Shown: positions 34,267 through 41,731, counted from the first letter of the stretch. The stretch: 41,731 nucleotides of DNA from Desulfosporosinus sp. Tol-M (GCA_000770645.1 JQID01000026.1:1-41731); one strand, 5' to 3'. Made by a program: numbers and translations. Notes: generated from the sequence alone by a model not told the origin.

Positions 34267-35150
34267 ACGGCAGCGCAGGCTGCCATTGCATTATAGACTT
34301 GATGCTCTCCATAGCCTGGCACGAATATTGGATACTCTGTATTTTCAAACGTTAAAACAAAGTCCATACCATTTTTTCTATAATGAACCTTCGAGGCTTG
34401 AAAATCCGCAGAGTTATAGATCCCAAAATATACAATCCGTCCTTTAAAGTTATTAAGCCCGATTGTTCTGGTCTTTTCATCATCGGCATTGACAATCAGA
34501 ACTCCTTCTCCCAGGATGCTCACCATTTCTCCCTTAGCTCGGATATAGCCGTCTACTGTTTTACATCCATCCAGGTGATCAAGTCCAATGTTTGTGATGA
34601 TCCCAATCGTTGGTTTAAAATAATTACCGCTATTGGTTATGTCGCCTGGTTTACCCACTGCAGTTTCAAAGACTGCAGCTTCTGTAGTCTCGTCTATCCC
34701 CGCCAGGTTACTTAAATGGCCGGTGCGACCGTTTGCCGAAGCGTTCGTGGCATGAACTTTAAACTTATTATTGAGAATATGCTTGATCATATCCTTAGTC
34801 GTTGTTTTTCCACATGTGCCGGTCACAGCTACCACAGGAGTCTGAAACGGACTTCGGTAATATTCAACAAATTGCCAATAAGCGATTTGGATATCTTTAA
34901 CTAGAATAACCGCACACCCGTCCAGATTTTGTAAGCCTGCAAAATATTTATCCGTCATAATCGCACATGGGACACAACTTCGAATGATATCCCAATCGAC
35001 GTTCCAGTTTGATTTTAAAAAAAGGAGCATATTAGGCTGCTTCATCTTTTCCAAGTAGTGTGCAACATCATTAATTAATAAATCATCTGTTCCTTGCATC
35101 ACCACACCGTTCACCAATTTCCTGACTTCACCCACTGAAAAGGATTTCAT
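33984..35150 (-). CDS. C-terminally truncated MurF-like ligase
   Basis: 388 residues from ATG 35150, after AAGGAAGTG. An N-terminal domain (about 1-105) is followed by ATP loop VTGTCGKTTTKDM, NIGLDHLDGC, AKGEMVSILGEG and GYGEHQVYNAMAA, so domains 1 and 2 are complete. After RHLEML (near 34180) the family's C-terminal domain of roughly 130 residues is absent; the frame instead reads 60-odd residues antisense to the ATP-grasp gene (GSGGSIILSLEAF...). Related to the Mur ligase at 31659 (similar YRKNGMDF...GYGEHQVYNA versus YSEKGMTF...FGEHNVYNA). Probably inactive alone. Confidence 0.7.
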   Translation of the reverse strand: MKSFSVGEVRKLVNGVVMQGTDDLLINDVAHYLEKMKQPNMLLFLKSNWNVDWDIIRSCVPCAIMTDKYFAGLQNLDGCAVILVKDIQIAYWQFVEYYRSPFQTPVVAVTGTCGKTTTKDMIKHILNNKFKVHATNASANGRTGHLSNLAGIDETTEAAVFETAVGKPGDITNSGNYFKPTIGIITNIGLDHLDGCKTVDGYIRAKGEMVSILGEGVLIVNADDEKTRTIGLNNFKGRIVYFGIYNSADFQASKVHYRKNGMDFVLTFENTEYPIFVPGYGEHQVYNAMAACAAVHEMGMNIGMSEAVERLQTFNNMLRHLEMLSGSGGSIILSLEAFVSAASTSGFCGARPLSGKRSGGGESQNLIWAAANFALILADSSLSPVAIT

Positions 35151-35338
35151 GATTAAATTCACTTCCTTATGCAATAGTGTATGTCCAGTCGCAAGCTTTG
35201 GTAACTCTTACGGAATAAGGATTTATGCAAAATGTGCTTGTCGCATTATGTTTAACGATAATCAACGTCAGTAGTCTAAACCACCAACCTTGTGTGCCGT
35301 TATCCCTTCAATCTGATCGTTTTCAACGAGTCTTAAAA

Positions 35339-35740
35339 TTATATAACCCGTCTCACAACGGTAATAGTTTGACTTTTTTTATAGTTACCTACCTTAGTGA
35401 ACCCTTTCGCTAAAAATTCGGGCAGTGAGAGTGGAGTACAATTTGCCGTCAGTTCCTTGATCCCATGGGCCAGGCAATATTTTAATTGCTCCGTGAATAA
35501 GGCTCTAAATATACCTTGGCGTCGATAGGGCATTTCAACATAGATACCTCTAAACAAGGCCTCTTGGCCTTTGATGACACAACAAGCGCAGCCGATCGGG
35601 ATTGATTTAGACTGCTCGGTGATAAAAGCAGCAAACCAAACGGCGCCCACCGGATTGAATATTATAACCCGTTCGCGGCCTGCTTTCGTTTTGAAGGGTG
35701 CTATCGTTGCAAATTTTGTTTGGCGAATTGTATAGTCCAT
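35339..35740 (-). CDS. GNAT-type acetyltransferase
   Basis: 133 residues from ATG 35740, after AGAAGGAG; the frame extends to 35875 without a better start. GNAT features are a central strand VWFAAFITEQ, then IYVEMPYRRQGIFRALF as motif A (R/Q-x-x-G pattern, with Phe where Gly/Ala is usual) and FLAKGFTKVGNYKK at the C-terminus. Likely N-acyl transfer from acyl-CoA to an amine. It precedes the truncated MurF-like gene on the same strand and may belong to the island. Substrate unknown. Confidence 0.65.
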   Translation of the reverse strand: MDYTIRQTKFATIAPFKTKAGRERVIIFNPVGAVWFAAFITEQSKSIPIGCACCVIKGQEALFRGIYVEMPYRRQGIFRALFTEQLKYCLAHGIKELTANCTPLSLPEFLAKGFTKVGNYKKSQTITVVRRVI

Positions 35741-35893
35741 CAGACCACTCCTTCTTGAACATAAATTCCGGCCTCGCTTTAATTGTTTGATTAAACCAAC
35801 ACCACCATTAATAAATAGTGTATGTCTCATTGTGGACTTAGGTGCCTTAGAGACCAGTGCACAAATATTCTCCACTTAAATTATTATTCTAGT

Positions 35894-35921
35894 ACCGGAT
35901 GTTCTGAATGTTCATATATTA
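35894..35921 (+). promoter_or_regulatory. Sigma-K-like promoter
   Basis: ACC at 35894-35896, 16 nt, then CATATATTA at 35913-35921. This fits the sigma-K pattern (AC at -35, CATANNNTA at -10). It lies 80 bp before the Asp-rich gene. Confidence 0.5.
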
Positions 35922-36000
35922 CACGAGAAAACCTCTTTACCAACCAAATAAAAGATGAAAGATAGCGTGATTAATTTTGAGCCGGGAAGGTGTGAGAAGG

Positions 36001-36420
36001 ATGAATAGAGAAGAATTTCGAAAACAACTTATCGAAATATTAAACATTGACAATGAAGCAATTAATATTTTTTTTGATAATGATGACGATGATGATATGG
36101 AAGCAGCAGAAGAAGATGATGACGAGTTAGAGTTAGCTGCAGAAGCAGAGGACGAAGATGATGACGAGGATGACGACGAGGATGATGACGAGGACGAGGA
36201 TGACATAGAAAAATATTATGAACCAGCGATAGAAGCCGGTTCATGTGTTGTAAAGATTACCAGAGATATGATTTTTCAAAGAAAGGCTTGTCACAACGCG
36301 GTTTGCTTTACTTGTCCAGACTTCGTGAACAACATTCCAGACTTCATTGGTCCAAGGAAAGTAAATTGTAATCCGATTGACCTTACCTGTCCGTCCGTTG
36401 TAAAGCTCACCGGAAAATGA
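36001..36420 (+). CDS. Asp/Glu-rich protein with Cys-rich tail, possible spore coat protein
   Basis: 139 residues from ATG 36001, preceded by GGAAGGTG; a TTG at 35977 is less likely. The N-terminal 20 residues are helical (MNREEFRKQLIEILNID). Residues about 25-72 are almost purely Asp, Glu and Ala. The C-terminal 60 residues hold six cysteines (SCVVKI, KACHNAVCFTC, VNCNPIDLTC). I know no named family. The sigma-K-like promoter, sporulation neighbours and Cys-rich tail suggest a late mother-cell product such as a coat or metal-binding surface protein; this is inference. Ends in its own terminator. Confidence 0.6.
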   Translation: MNREEFRKQLIEILNIDNEAINIFFDNDDDDDMEAAEEDDDELELAAEAEDEDDDEDDDEDDDEDEDDIEKYYEPAIEAGSCVVKITRDMIFQRKACHNAVCFTCPDFVNNIPDFIGPRKVNCNPIDLTCPSVVKLTGK

Positions 36421-36438
36421 TTGTTCGGATGAATAAAT

Positions 36439-36481
36439 AGAGCATCTTCACCAACCAAGTTGGAAATTATGCTCTTTTTTC
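36439..36481 (+). terminator. Terminator of the Asp-rich gene
   Basis: AGAGCAT and ATGCTCT close a stem with an inner CCAAC/GTTGG helix, followed by a run of T residues. Confidence 0.85.
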
Positions 36482-36521
36482 TATGGAAAATTAAATGCTG
36501 TTTATAATTAATGAATTGCCC

Positions 36522-37154
36522 CTACCGGGGTCTTTGCACAATATCCCCATGCCATACTTCGTAGTGAAGTTGAGGTTGATTACTTTCGCTCTCAGCGGCA
36601 CTATAAAATCCGACTTGACCGAGCGCATCCTGAATCTCTACTGTCTCCCCGACCTGTACTCGCAGGTTATCCAGACCCCCGTACGTGACCAGCCAACCTT
36701 CGCCACAGTCCAAAGTCACTTTCTGTCCTAAGATGGGATCTGCTCCCGAAAAAATAACTTTGCCCCCATGCGTTGCCCGGATCACCGTCCCCTCCGGTTC
36801 TGCGTAATCCATGCCGGCATGAAAGAGGTAATTATCAAAGGCTTCGGAATAATAATTTCCTACGTTTCGTAGAAGGCTCCCATGGACTGGACATGGGAAA
36901 TCCTTACTTGTTTGATCATCCGCAGTCATTTTTCCTGTCTGAGTTTGCATTACCGGAGCTGTTCCCCCGACCTCTGGATAATGTGCGGTACGCGCTGACA
37001 CTGCTTGGCCTATCTGATTGGTTATCATTGGTGTACTCTCTTGGGAAGAAAAAGATAAGGTACCACGGTACCCCGAATAAAGAATCATGCCTCCCAATAA
37101 TAAAAAGAAACCCCCCATCAAAGCCCAACTTGTTGACCCTTTCCAACAGTTCAT
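36522..37154 (-). CDS. spoIIQ: Stage II sporulation protein Q, M23-like
   Basis: 210 residues from ATG 37154, after AGAGGTGAG. One TM segment (about 10-30) is followed by a linker and a LytM/M23 domain (about 105-205). The motif FHAGMDYA keeps His and Asp, but the HxH is QLHYEVW, so the catalytic first His is Gln; zinc may still bind but hydrolysis is doubtful. SpoIIQ spans the forespore membrane and binds SpoIIIAH across the intermembrane space during engulfment. A sigma-F/G-like promoter precedes it (37198-37226). It follows spoIID, as in Bacillus. Confidence 0.88.
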   Translation of the reverse strand: MNCWKGSTSWALMGGFFLLLGGMILYSGYRGTLSFSSQESTPMITNQIGQAVSARTAHYPEVGGTAPVMQTQTGKMTADDQTSKDFPCPVHGSLLRNVGNYYSEAFDNYLFHAGMDYAEPEGTVIRATHGGKVIFSGADPILGQKVTLDCGEGWLVTYGGLDNLRVQVGETVEIQDALGQVGFYSAAESESNQPQLHYEVWHGDIVQRPR

Positions 37155-37197
37155 TCGACTCACCTCTGAATCTAGCCTTGCCAAATGACACTGCATT

Positions 37198-37226
37198 TAA
37201 TCTCCATTATTCCTGCCTTAATATAC
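37198..37226 (-). promoter_or_regulatory. Sigma-F/G-like promoter of spoIIQ
   Basis: On the minus strand, GTATA, 16 nt, then GGAGATTA, close to the GYATA-N16-GGNNANANT pattern. 44 bp before the start codon. B. subtilis spoIIQ is known to be sigma-F dependent. Confidence 0.45.
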
Positions 37227-37300
37227 TTTTGGCTTACTGTTGAGCGATAGCTAAGCACCTGGATAAGCTCAACTAACATTAAATGAAGTTAATACTCTAT

Positions 37301-38251
37301 CTAACGTGAATTTCCTTGATAACCTAACGCCATGAGCTTAGTTCCTGGATAATAATGGTTTAGTATTTCATCAACTTTTAAATTCTTCTTGGCCAAATCA
37401 TTCGCTCCCCACTGGGACATTCCCACTGCATGCCCATTACCATATGTCGTAATTATGAGACGCTCCGGTTGGACAACCCATTCAATGTCCGTTGAAGAAA
37501 GTCCTAACAAGGTTCGCAGTTGGGTTGCCGGGTACACTTTTCCCAGCACTCTTACACTCTTGGCTCTTCCGACCGATGTTCTAACTAAAACTTGAAAATC
37601 CCCTGAAGTTAAGGAAGGAGAGGAGGCTGTAATTTCCAATTTCTTATACAGTTCCTGGGGTGTAAAACTAATGCTCTTCACATAACGTTGTAAATTATCT
37701 TCTCCCGAACTAACGTTTTGCAGATAGGAACGGGATGAACTCCACACCTCCTCCGATCGCTCAGTTGATTTTCTTCCACTACTACTGTGGTAAACAGCCT
37801 CGATATAATCCCCATTGGCCACGAGGACCATGCTACGCGTTCCGGTCACAGCTGTATTTAACTTTCCCCTATACTTCCAATAATTTAACCATCCCCACTT
37901 ATCCCTCATTTGCTTATCGGACAACCACGCCTGAGTCTGCACTGTAGTATCCACATCATATCTACCATCAGGCAAATTACTTTGGCTTAATCGTTTCGCA
38001 GTATAGGTCCGGGCTGCAATGGCTTGCGCCTTCAAGGCTTCCACCTCAAATTCAGCAGGCATTTCAGCTGCAACAACCCCCAAGAGATACTCCTCAAGCG
38101 GTAATTTAACAACACTACCGTTAGGCATTAATACTCTGATTTCCACATCATCCATTATCATACTCTCTTTTTGCCAACGCAAAACGCTCCATGGAATTAT
38201 CAGGATAATACAAAGTGATAATCCTATAAACCATATCCATTCTTTTTTCAT
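37301..38251 (-). CDS. spoIID: Stage II sporulation protein D
   Basis: 316 residues from ATG 38251, after GGAGGAAGG; the frame opens 62 codons earlier, but that stretch is promoter DNA. N-terminal TM (about 5-23) and the SpoIID amidase-enhancer domain: LPLEEYLLGVVAAEMPAEFEVEALKAQAIAARTYT includes the catalytic Glu, and VYHSSSGRKST and GNGHAVGMSQWGA complete the family signature. Lytic transglycosylase that thins septal peptidoglycan for engulfment with SpoIIM and SpoIIP. Sigma-E-like promoter upstream. Confidence 0.95.
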   Translation of the reverse strand: MKKEWIWFIGLSLCIILIIPWSVLRWQKESMIMDDVEIRVLMPNGSVVKLPLEEYLLGVVAAEMPAEFEVEALKAQAIAARTYTAKRLSQSNLPDGRYDVDTTVQTQAWLSDKQMRDKWGWLNYWKYRGKLNTAVTGTRSMVLVANGDYIEAVYHSSSGRKSTERSEEVWSSSRSYLQNVSSGEDNLQRYVKSISFTPQELYKKLEITASSPSLTSGDFQVLVRTSVGRAKSVRVLGKVYPATQLRTLLGLSSTDIEWVVQPERLIITTYGNGHAVGMSQWGANDLAKKNLKVDEILNHYYPGTKLMALGYQGNSR

Positions 38252-38283
38252 CAATCCTTCCTCCGGTACAAGCATGATGCTTA

Positions 38284-38312
38284 AATCTATGCGGAAGAGA
38301 TCAAGAATATGG
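38284..38312 (-). promoter_or_regulatory. Sigma-E-like promoter of spoIID
   Basis: On the minus strand, CCATATT, 14 nt, then CATAGATT. It matches the sigma-E pattern (KMATATT-N14/15-CATACANT) at nearly every position and lies 33 bp before the spoIID start. Confidence 0.7.
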
Positions 38313-38459
38313 CTGACAAGAATATTATAACAAACAGAAGAGAAGGAGGAGCCGATATTAGGCGGCTTTCTTTTTGTATACAATTTGAACCATGGGTATG
38401 GGTATAACCTGCTGGGGAATTTAAATAGGGCTTGCAAGCCAAACCCCGTTTCTCAGAAT

Positions 38460-38703
38460 CTAGTCAATAATCACGGTATTGAATCCTCCCATGAGCCTCC
38501 ACCAAATTTGGACAAAAAGAACTCTGAACTGACGCTCCAAGTTCATCACCAAAAAGTGCATGGCAATCATGCTCTCTGCCGTCTTTTGTAATTTGGCATA
38601 GATGCGGTCAAGGCTGTATGATCTCTTCTAGCTTTTCACGGGCTTCGTTGAGTAAGCCTAGATCGGTAGGGTATTTGATATCGGCCGGGATGGAAGTCGC
38701 TTT
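38460..38703 (-). mobile_element. Transposase remnant (IS1182-like)
   Basis: Two in-phase pieces of a DDE-type transposase remain. 38608-38703 reads ATSIPADIKYPTDLGLLNEA...EEIIQP then stop, the conserved central block. 38460-38594 reads KLQKTAESMIAMHFLVMNLE...LMGGFNTVIID then stop, like the C-terminal end. The middle and the N-terminal half are lost. A 12-bp palindrome GGCTTGCAAGCC lies just outside at 38429. It directly abuts the toxin gene stop. 38313-38459 shows nothing else I can support. Confidence 0.65.
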
Positions 38704-39040
38704 AATCCATATCCATCCGCGAAAGCTGTTTTAGCTGATCACGCTTGCCGTAAATAACGGCGGTAACCTGCACCTTACTATTTTCTTCGTCAATCCAGAA
38801 ATAAATGATAAAGTTTTTCACAGGCATTTTTCGAACGCCACAGCTGCACCACGGTTCTTCCTCGGTCAACGTAACCCGCTGCGGAAACCGTGAAAGCGAC
38901 GAAATCGAGCGCTCCATTTTGGTGAGCAGACGCAAGGCAGCTTTCGGTGCTTTTAACTCGGAAGCAATGTATTTTACGATTTCCTGCAGTTGTTCCTCCG
39001 CCTGTGTGGTGATTTTAACCGTATACGTATTGTCTGCCAT
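38702..39040 (-). CDS. RelE/ParE family toxin
   Basis: 112 residues. TVKITTQAEEQLQEIVKYIASEL and ALRLLTKMERSISSLSRFPQR are typical of ParE/RelE helices; IIYFWIDEENSKVQVTAVIYGKRDQ is the C-terminal beta hairpin. Encoded 3 bp after the antitoxin gene. Likely a ribosome-dependent RNase or gyrase poison; the subtype is not settled by eye. It sits between murA and spoIID beside transposase debris, so it was probably acquired. Confidence 0.85.
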   Translation of the reverse strand: MADNTYTVKITTQAEEQLQEIVKYIASELKAPKAALRLLTKMERSISSLSRFPQRVTLTEEEPWCSCGVRKMPVKNFIIYFWIDEENSKVQVTAVIYGKRDQLKQLSRMDMD

Positions 39041-39043
39041 AAT

Positions 39044-39343
39044 CTATAATCCTCGTCTTAAATCAACGAACACCTCAGAAGCTGGACGAGAATGGTCAGC
39101 TTTTGCTTCATCCAAACCATTCTGCATGATTGTATTGAACGTGTCGGCATCCATTTCATCCCGTGCCATTGGAGCGACGGGAAGCGACAAGGAAAACGGA
39201 ATGCTTTTGGTCATAACAATTTGCTTGTAGAGCATATTGATAACAACGGAAGCCGGAATTCCCAGTTTTGACATGATAGCTTCCGCTTTCTCCTTTATTT
39301 CTGGCTCGACACGTGCGAGAACATTTGCTGTTTTAGCAGCCAT
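39044..39343 (-). CDS. RelB/DinJ family antitoxin
   Basis: 99 residues. MAAKTANVLARVEPEIKEKAEAIMSKLGIPASVVINMLYKQIVMTKSIPF is the ribbon-helix-helix DNA-binding module of RelB/DinJ antitoxins, followed by a flexible toxin-binding tail (about 60-99). ATG after AAAGGTGGTG. A well-formed vegetative promoter lies 26 bp upstream with an overlapping imperfect palindrome, consistent with autorepression. Confidence 0.88.
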   Translation of the reverse strand: MAAKTANVLARVEPEIKEKAEAIMSKLGIPASVVINMLYKQIVMTKSIPFSLSLPVAPMARDEMDADTFNTIMQNGLDEAKADHSRPASEVFVDLRRGL

Positions 39344-39368
39344 AATAACACCACCTTTCCTTTAAACT

Positions 39369-39397
39369 ATTATATTCTATTGTATAACGTTTAGCAA
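39369..39397 (-). promoter_or_regulatory. Sigma-A-type promoter of the toxin-antitoxin operon
   Basis: On the minus strand, TTGCTA, 17 nt, then TATAAT. TATTG...CAATA forms an imperfect palindrome across the spacer, a possible RelB operator. Confidence 0.65.
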
Positions 39398-39465
39398 TAC
39401 ATTATTCAGCTTTATTTCTGACTCCAAATTTCAGTTTTGCATCTTCTAACGCTAATTATTGAAAT

Positions 39466-39505
39466 AGAGATAGGCGTCATCCCTTGCGGGACAACGCCTA
39501 TCTCT
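39466..39505. terminator. Strong hairpin after murA
   Basis: 12-bp arms AGAGATAGGCGT and ACGCCTATCTCT with a further inner CCC/GGG pairing. Located 81 bp beyond the murA stop; only a weak T-rich stretch (CTATTTC) follows on the minus strand. Confidence 0.6.
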
Positions 39506-39585
39506 TGCATTTCCGTACCGGTTTGGGGTATGATTCAATAAGTTTCCCTATTAAACCGTGCCTTTCGACCCCTCCTTCTTTCCTC

Positions 39586-40833
39586 CTACTCACGAACAAT
39601 ATTAGCCCCTAAACGAGAGAGTTTTTCCTCTACCTTCTCATAACCACGCTCAATGTGATGGATCCCTCGAATACCTGTTGTCCCTTCCGCTGCCAATGCG
39701 GCTAGAATTAAGGCGGCTCCGGCTCGCAAATCAGTGGCTGTCACCGGTGCTGCATTCAGACGTTGTATCCCTTGAACAATGGCGCTTCGCCCTTCAAGCT
39801 TAATATTGGCTCCCATACGTTTGAGCTCATCCACATGCATAAAGCGGTTTTCAAATACGGTCTCTGTTATTAAGCTCATGCCACTTGCCCGGGTAAGAAA
39901 AGCCAAAAATGGCGCCTGTAGATCAGTCGGGAATCCGGGATGAACTTGAGTTTTAATATCCACAGCATTATAGACACCATCTCCACTAATGCGAATTCCG
40001 TCATCTTCTTCAAGCATGCGAATTCCGGCCTCTTCCATTTTGGCAATTAATGGCTTCAAATGATCAGCAATCACATTTTGAACCAGGACATCCCCACCTG
40101 TTGCCGCCACGATGAGTAAGTAGCTTCCCGCTTCGATACGATCAGGGATTACGGTATGCGTGACGCCATGAAACTCACGCACCCCTTCAATATAAATAAT
40201 ACTGGTACCTGCGCCGCGCACTTTGCCACCCATCTCGTTCAGGAAGGTTGCCAGGTCAACAATTTCCGGTTCCTGCGCGGCGTTTTCTATAAGGGTTGTC
40301 CCTTGAGCCATCGCGGCGGCCATCATGATATTTTCCGTGGCTCCAACGCTTGGGTAATCCAGGTAAATGCGGGCTCCCTTCAAACCTTTAGATGAAACAT
40401 CCAGGAATCCTTGATCCATTTTAACCTCCGCCCCTAAGGCTTCTAAGCCCTTTAAGTGCAAATTAATTGGGCGGGATCCGATGGCACACCCACCTGGATG
40501 GGAAATACGCACATGGCTATTGCGGGCCAAGAGGGGTCCCATGGTGACAATAGATGCTCTCATTTGAGAAACAAGGTCATATGGAACCTCAATACAATCT
40601 ATCTCACGGGCTTGAATTTTCAGAGTCGAGCCGTTACGCTCGACAGTCGCACCCAAAGCCGAAATAATCTGATTCATTACATTAACGTCCAACAAGTCCG
40701 GAGCGTCATCCAGTTGAATGGGTTCGGCACACAGCAAACTCGCAGCTATTATCGGAAGTACGGCATTTTTCGCCCCACTCACGGTGATCGTTCCCTCAAG
40801 CGGTTTGCCGCCAGTGATAATAAATTTGTCCAA
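39586..40833 (-). CDS. murA: UDP-N-acetylglucosamine 1-carboxyvinyltransferase
   Basis: 415 residues. Opening FIITGGKPLEGTITVSGAKNAVLP and catalytic Cys in HPGGCAIGSRPINLHL (fosfomycin-sensitive type) are intact, as are ADHLKPLIAKMEEAG and DLRAGAALILAALAAEG. Catalyses the first committed step of peptidoglycan synthesis, adding enolpyruvate from PEP to UDP-GlcNAc in the cytoplasm. Likely TTG start at 40833 after GGGGGGTG. Next to ywmB and spoIID, the position of MurAB in Bacillus, so it may be the second MurA of this genome. Confidence 0.95.
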   Translation of the reverse strand: MDKFIITGGKPLEGTITVSGAKNAVLPIIAASLLCAEPIQLDDAPDLLDVNVMNQIISALGATVERNGSTLKIQAREIDCIEVPYDLVSQMRASIVTMGPLLARNSHVRISHPGGCAIGSRPINLHLKGLEALGAEVKMDQGFLDVSSKGLKGARIYLDYPSVGATENIMMAAAMAQGTTLIENAAQEPEIVDLATFLNEMGGKVRGAGTSIIYIEGVREFHGVTHTVIPDRIEAGSYLLIVAATGGDVLVQNVIADHLKPLIAKMEEAGIRMLEEDDGIRISGDGVYNAVDIKTQVHPGFPTDLQAPFLAFLTRASGMSLITETVFENRFMHVDELKRMGANIKLEGRSAIVQGIQRLNAAPVTATDLRAGAALILAALAAEGTTGIRGIHHIERGYEKVEEKLSRLGANIVRE

Positions 40834-40940
40834 TTGTTGCAGACACCCCCCGCCCTTTGACTCTTATTACTAATAGACTTGTCCTTATTCTCTTTACATA
40901 GTCACTTTTCCTGCTATTTCGACCATTTAATTAATATTGC

Positions 40941-41603
40941 CTAAAACTCTGTCAGCAATGCAGGAATAGCCAAGACAGTTCGTCCCTCGGTATTCTTCCC
41001 CCGACTAAGCATTTGTATGTTAATCCTATCTGGCCCGGCTAAGACACTTGTCATGAAGTCGTTCTGATAGGCAGCAATGGAAAGCAAGTTACCTATCAAA
41101 GCCCACTGAGCAGGGAGAGCATTCGTCTTGCTCAGATAGGCGGAAATATCCATTGCCTGATCGACACGCTCGTCCAGATAAATCAATCCGCCGGTTTTGG
41201 CAAGTTCTGGTACCATAGTATTATACCATTTATATAGATTACTTTCCTCGTTTTTATCGATCAGTTGATGCCCGGAGAGAGTTGCGGCTGTTTTTTCACT
41301 GCCCGTCTGAAGTTCATTATACGTCCATACCCAATCCGGCGTCGGTCGTTTTGTCCAGGTTTCATGTGGAATATCCCCATTTTCAAACCATAGCAGGATA
41401 CTGACTTCCGCTTCCTTGGTCTGTACCTCCCCTGAATTCAAAAGCAAAGGTACTGTTGTTTGCCGGATTTCAATCGTTTCTTTAGTTTGTGCCACTACAC
41501 TGAGAGCATAAACCCCCAAGCCGATGAACAAGGTACAAACCATTAATGTTAGCATAATTATTTTGCAGAAATTGGATTTTGGCAATGTTACGCCAACGTG
41601 CAT
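40941..41603 (-). CDS. YwmB-like protein
   Basis: 220 residues with one N-terminal TM or signal segment (about 13-37) and an extracytoplasmic domain (ETIEIRQTTVPLLLNSGEVQ..., DISAYLSKTNALPAQW). Length, position before murA and the pattern match the YwmB/DUF1779 family, whose fold resembles TATA-box-binding protein; the cellular function is unknown. Synteny with murA-spoIID-spoIIQ supports the call more than individual residues. 41604-41731 upstream shows no further gene. Confidence 0.7.
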   Translation of the reverse strand: MHVGVTLPKSNFCKIIMLTLMVCTLFIGLGVYALSVVAQTKETIEIRQTTVPLLLNSGEVQTKEAEVSILLWFENGDIPHETWTKRPTPDWVWTYNELQTGSEKTAATLSGHQLIDKNEESNLYKWYNTMVPELAKTGGLIYLDERVDQAMDISAYLSKTNALPAQWALIGNLLSIAAYQNDFMTSVLAGPDRINIQMLSRGKNTEGRTVLAIPALLTEF

Positions 41604-41731
41604 ATTAAGAACCTCTTTCTCAATCTATTGGTATTAATCATAGTTTTACCAAATAGTGAGAAAGCTAACATCCCATGTCACGACATATCAAAGATTTCGT
41701 CCTAAACTTCAAATTTAAGTTAACCCCATAA

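Noticed and set aside
35937..36206. Minus-strand frame encoding poly-serine
   Set aside because: It is the antisense of the Asp/Glu-rich tract at 36061-36210 and has no ribosome binding site.
1..41731. tRNA, rRNA, T-box or riboswitch elements
   Set aside because: None of the characteristic conserved blocks was seen on either strand; a covariance search could still find weak ones.

Overview
The window looks like chromosomal DNA of a low-to-mid GC, anaerobic, endospore-forming Firmicute of the Desulfosporosinus/Desulfitobacterium (Peptococcaceae-like) type. This rests on the sporulation genes spoIIID, spoIIQ and spoIID, on SigI/RsgI, on a split transketolase, on ComFA/ComFC and on the gene order. 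No rRNA or tRNA was seen, so the genus is an inference.

Layout, left to right, with most genes on the minus strand. (1) 1-4.1 kb: a cut-off RelE-type toxin with its antitoxin, a sugar-binding-like lipoprotein, a PRK06851-type P-loop ATPase and an Rnk/GreA-C-like protein. (2) 4.2-8.8 kb: the cell-wall set ftsE-ftsX-envC-like (M23)-ctpA, with repeat elements between ftsX and the M23 gene. (3) 9.2-10.7 kb: two AT-rich plus-strand membrane protein genes, the first of the CBO0543 family. (4) 10.7-18.5 kb: comFC, a zinc-ribbon gene, hpf, secA, prfB (with its programmed frameshift) and split transketolase. The hpf-secA gap holds a tandem array of hairpins with GGA loops; the region upstream of hpf holds a DnaA-box cluster and a sigma-H-like promoter. 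(5) 18.6-20.1 kb: one intact and one decapitated Fic gene, lying between comFC and comFA. (6) 20.3-24.2 kb: fabZ-O-antigen-ligase-like-comFA, translationally coupled, then a divergent GT4 glycosyltransferase. (7) 25.7-30.2 kb: spoIIID-mbl-tagA/wecG-like-sigI-rsgI. (8) 30.5-35.7 kb: an island of YheC/YheD ATP-grasp, Mur ligase, second ATP-grasp, opposing truncated Mur ligase and GNAT acetyltransferase. (9) 36-41.6 kb: an Asp-rich cysteine protein behind a sigma-K-like promoter, then ywmB-murA-(toxin-antitoxin and transposase remnant)-spoIID-spoIIQ.

The backbone is about envelope growth and sporulation: ftsEX, the M23 protein and ctpA act on peptidoglycan turnover, mbl and sigI/rsgI on rod shape and wall stress, murA on precursor supply, and spoIID/spoIIQ/spoIIID on engulfment and mother-cell gene control. 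Accessory DNA sits between backbone blocks: the ATP-grasp/Mur island between spoIIQ and spoIIID, toxin-antitoxin plus transposase debris between murA and spoIID, the Fic genes between the com genes, and dispersed hairpin repeats directly after the ftsX and mbl stop codons.

Most promising for new biology are the GGA-loop hairpin array at 16.2-16.36 kb, which has CsrA-sponge-like architecture, and the ATP-grasp/Mur ligase island. All assignments come from reading motifs and gene order by eye; no database search was run.
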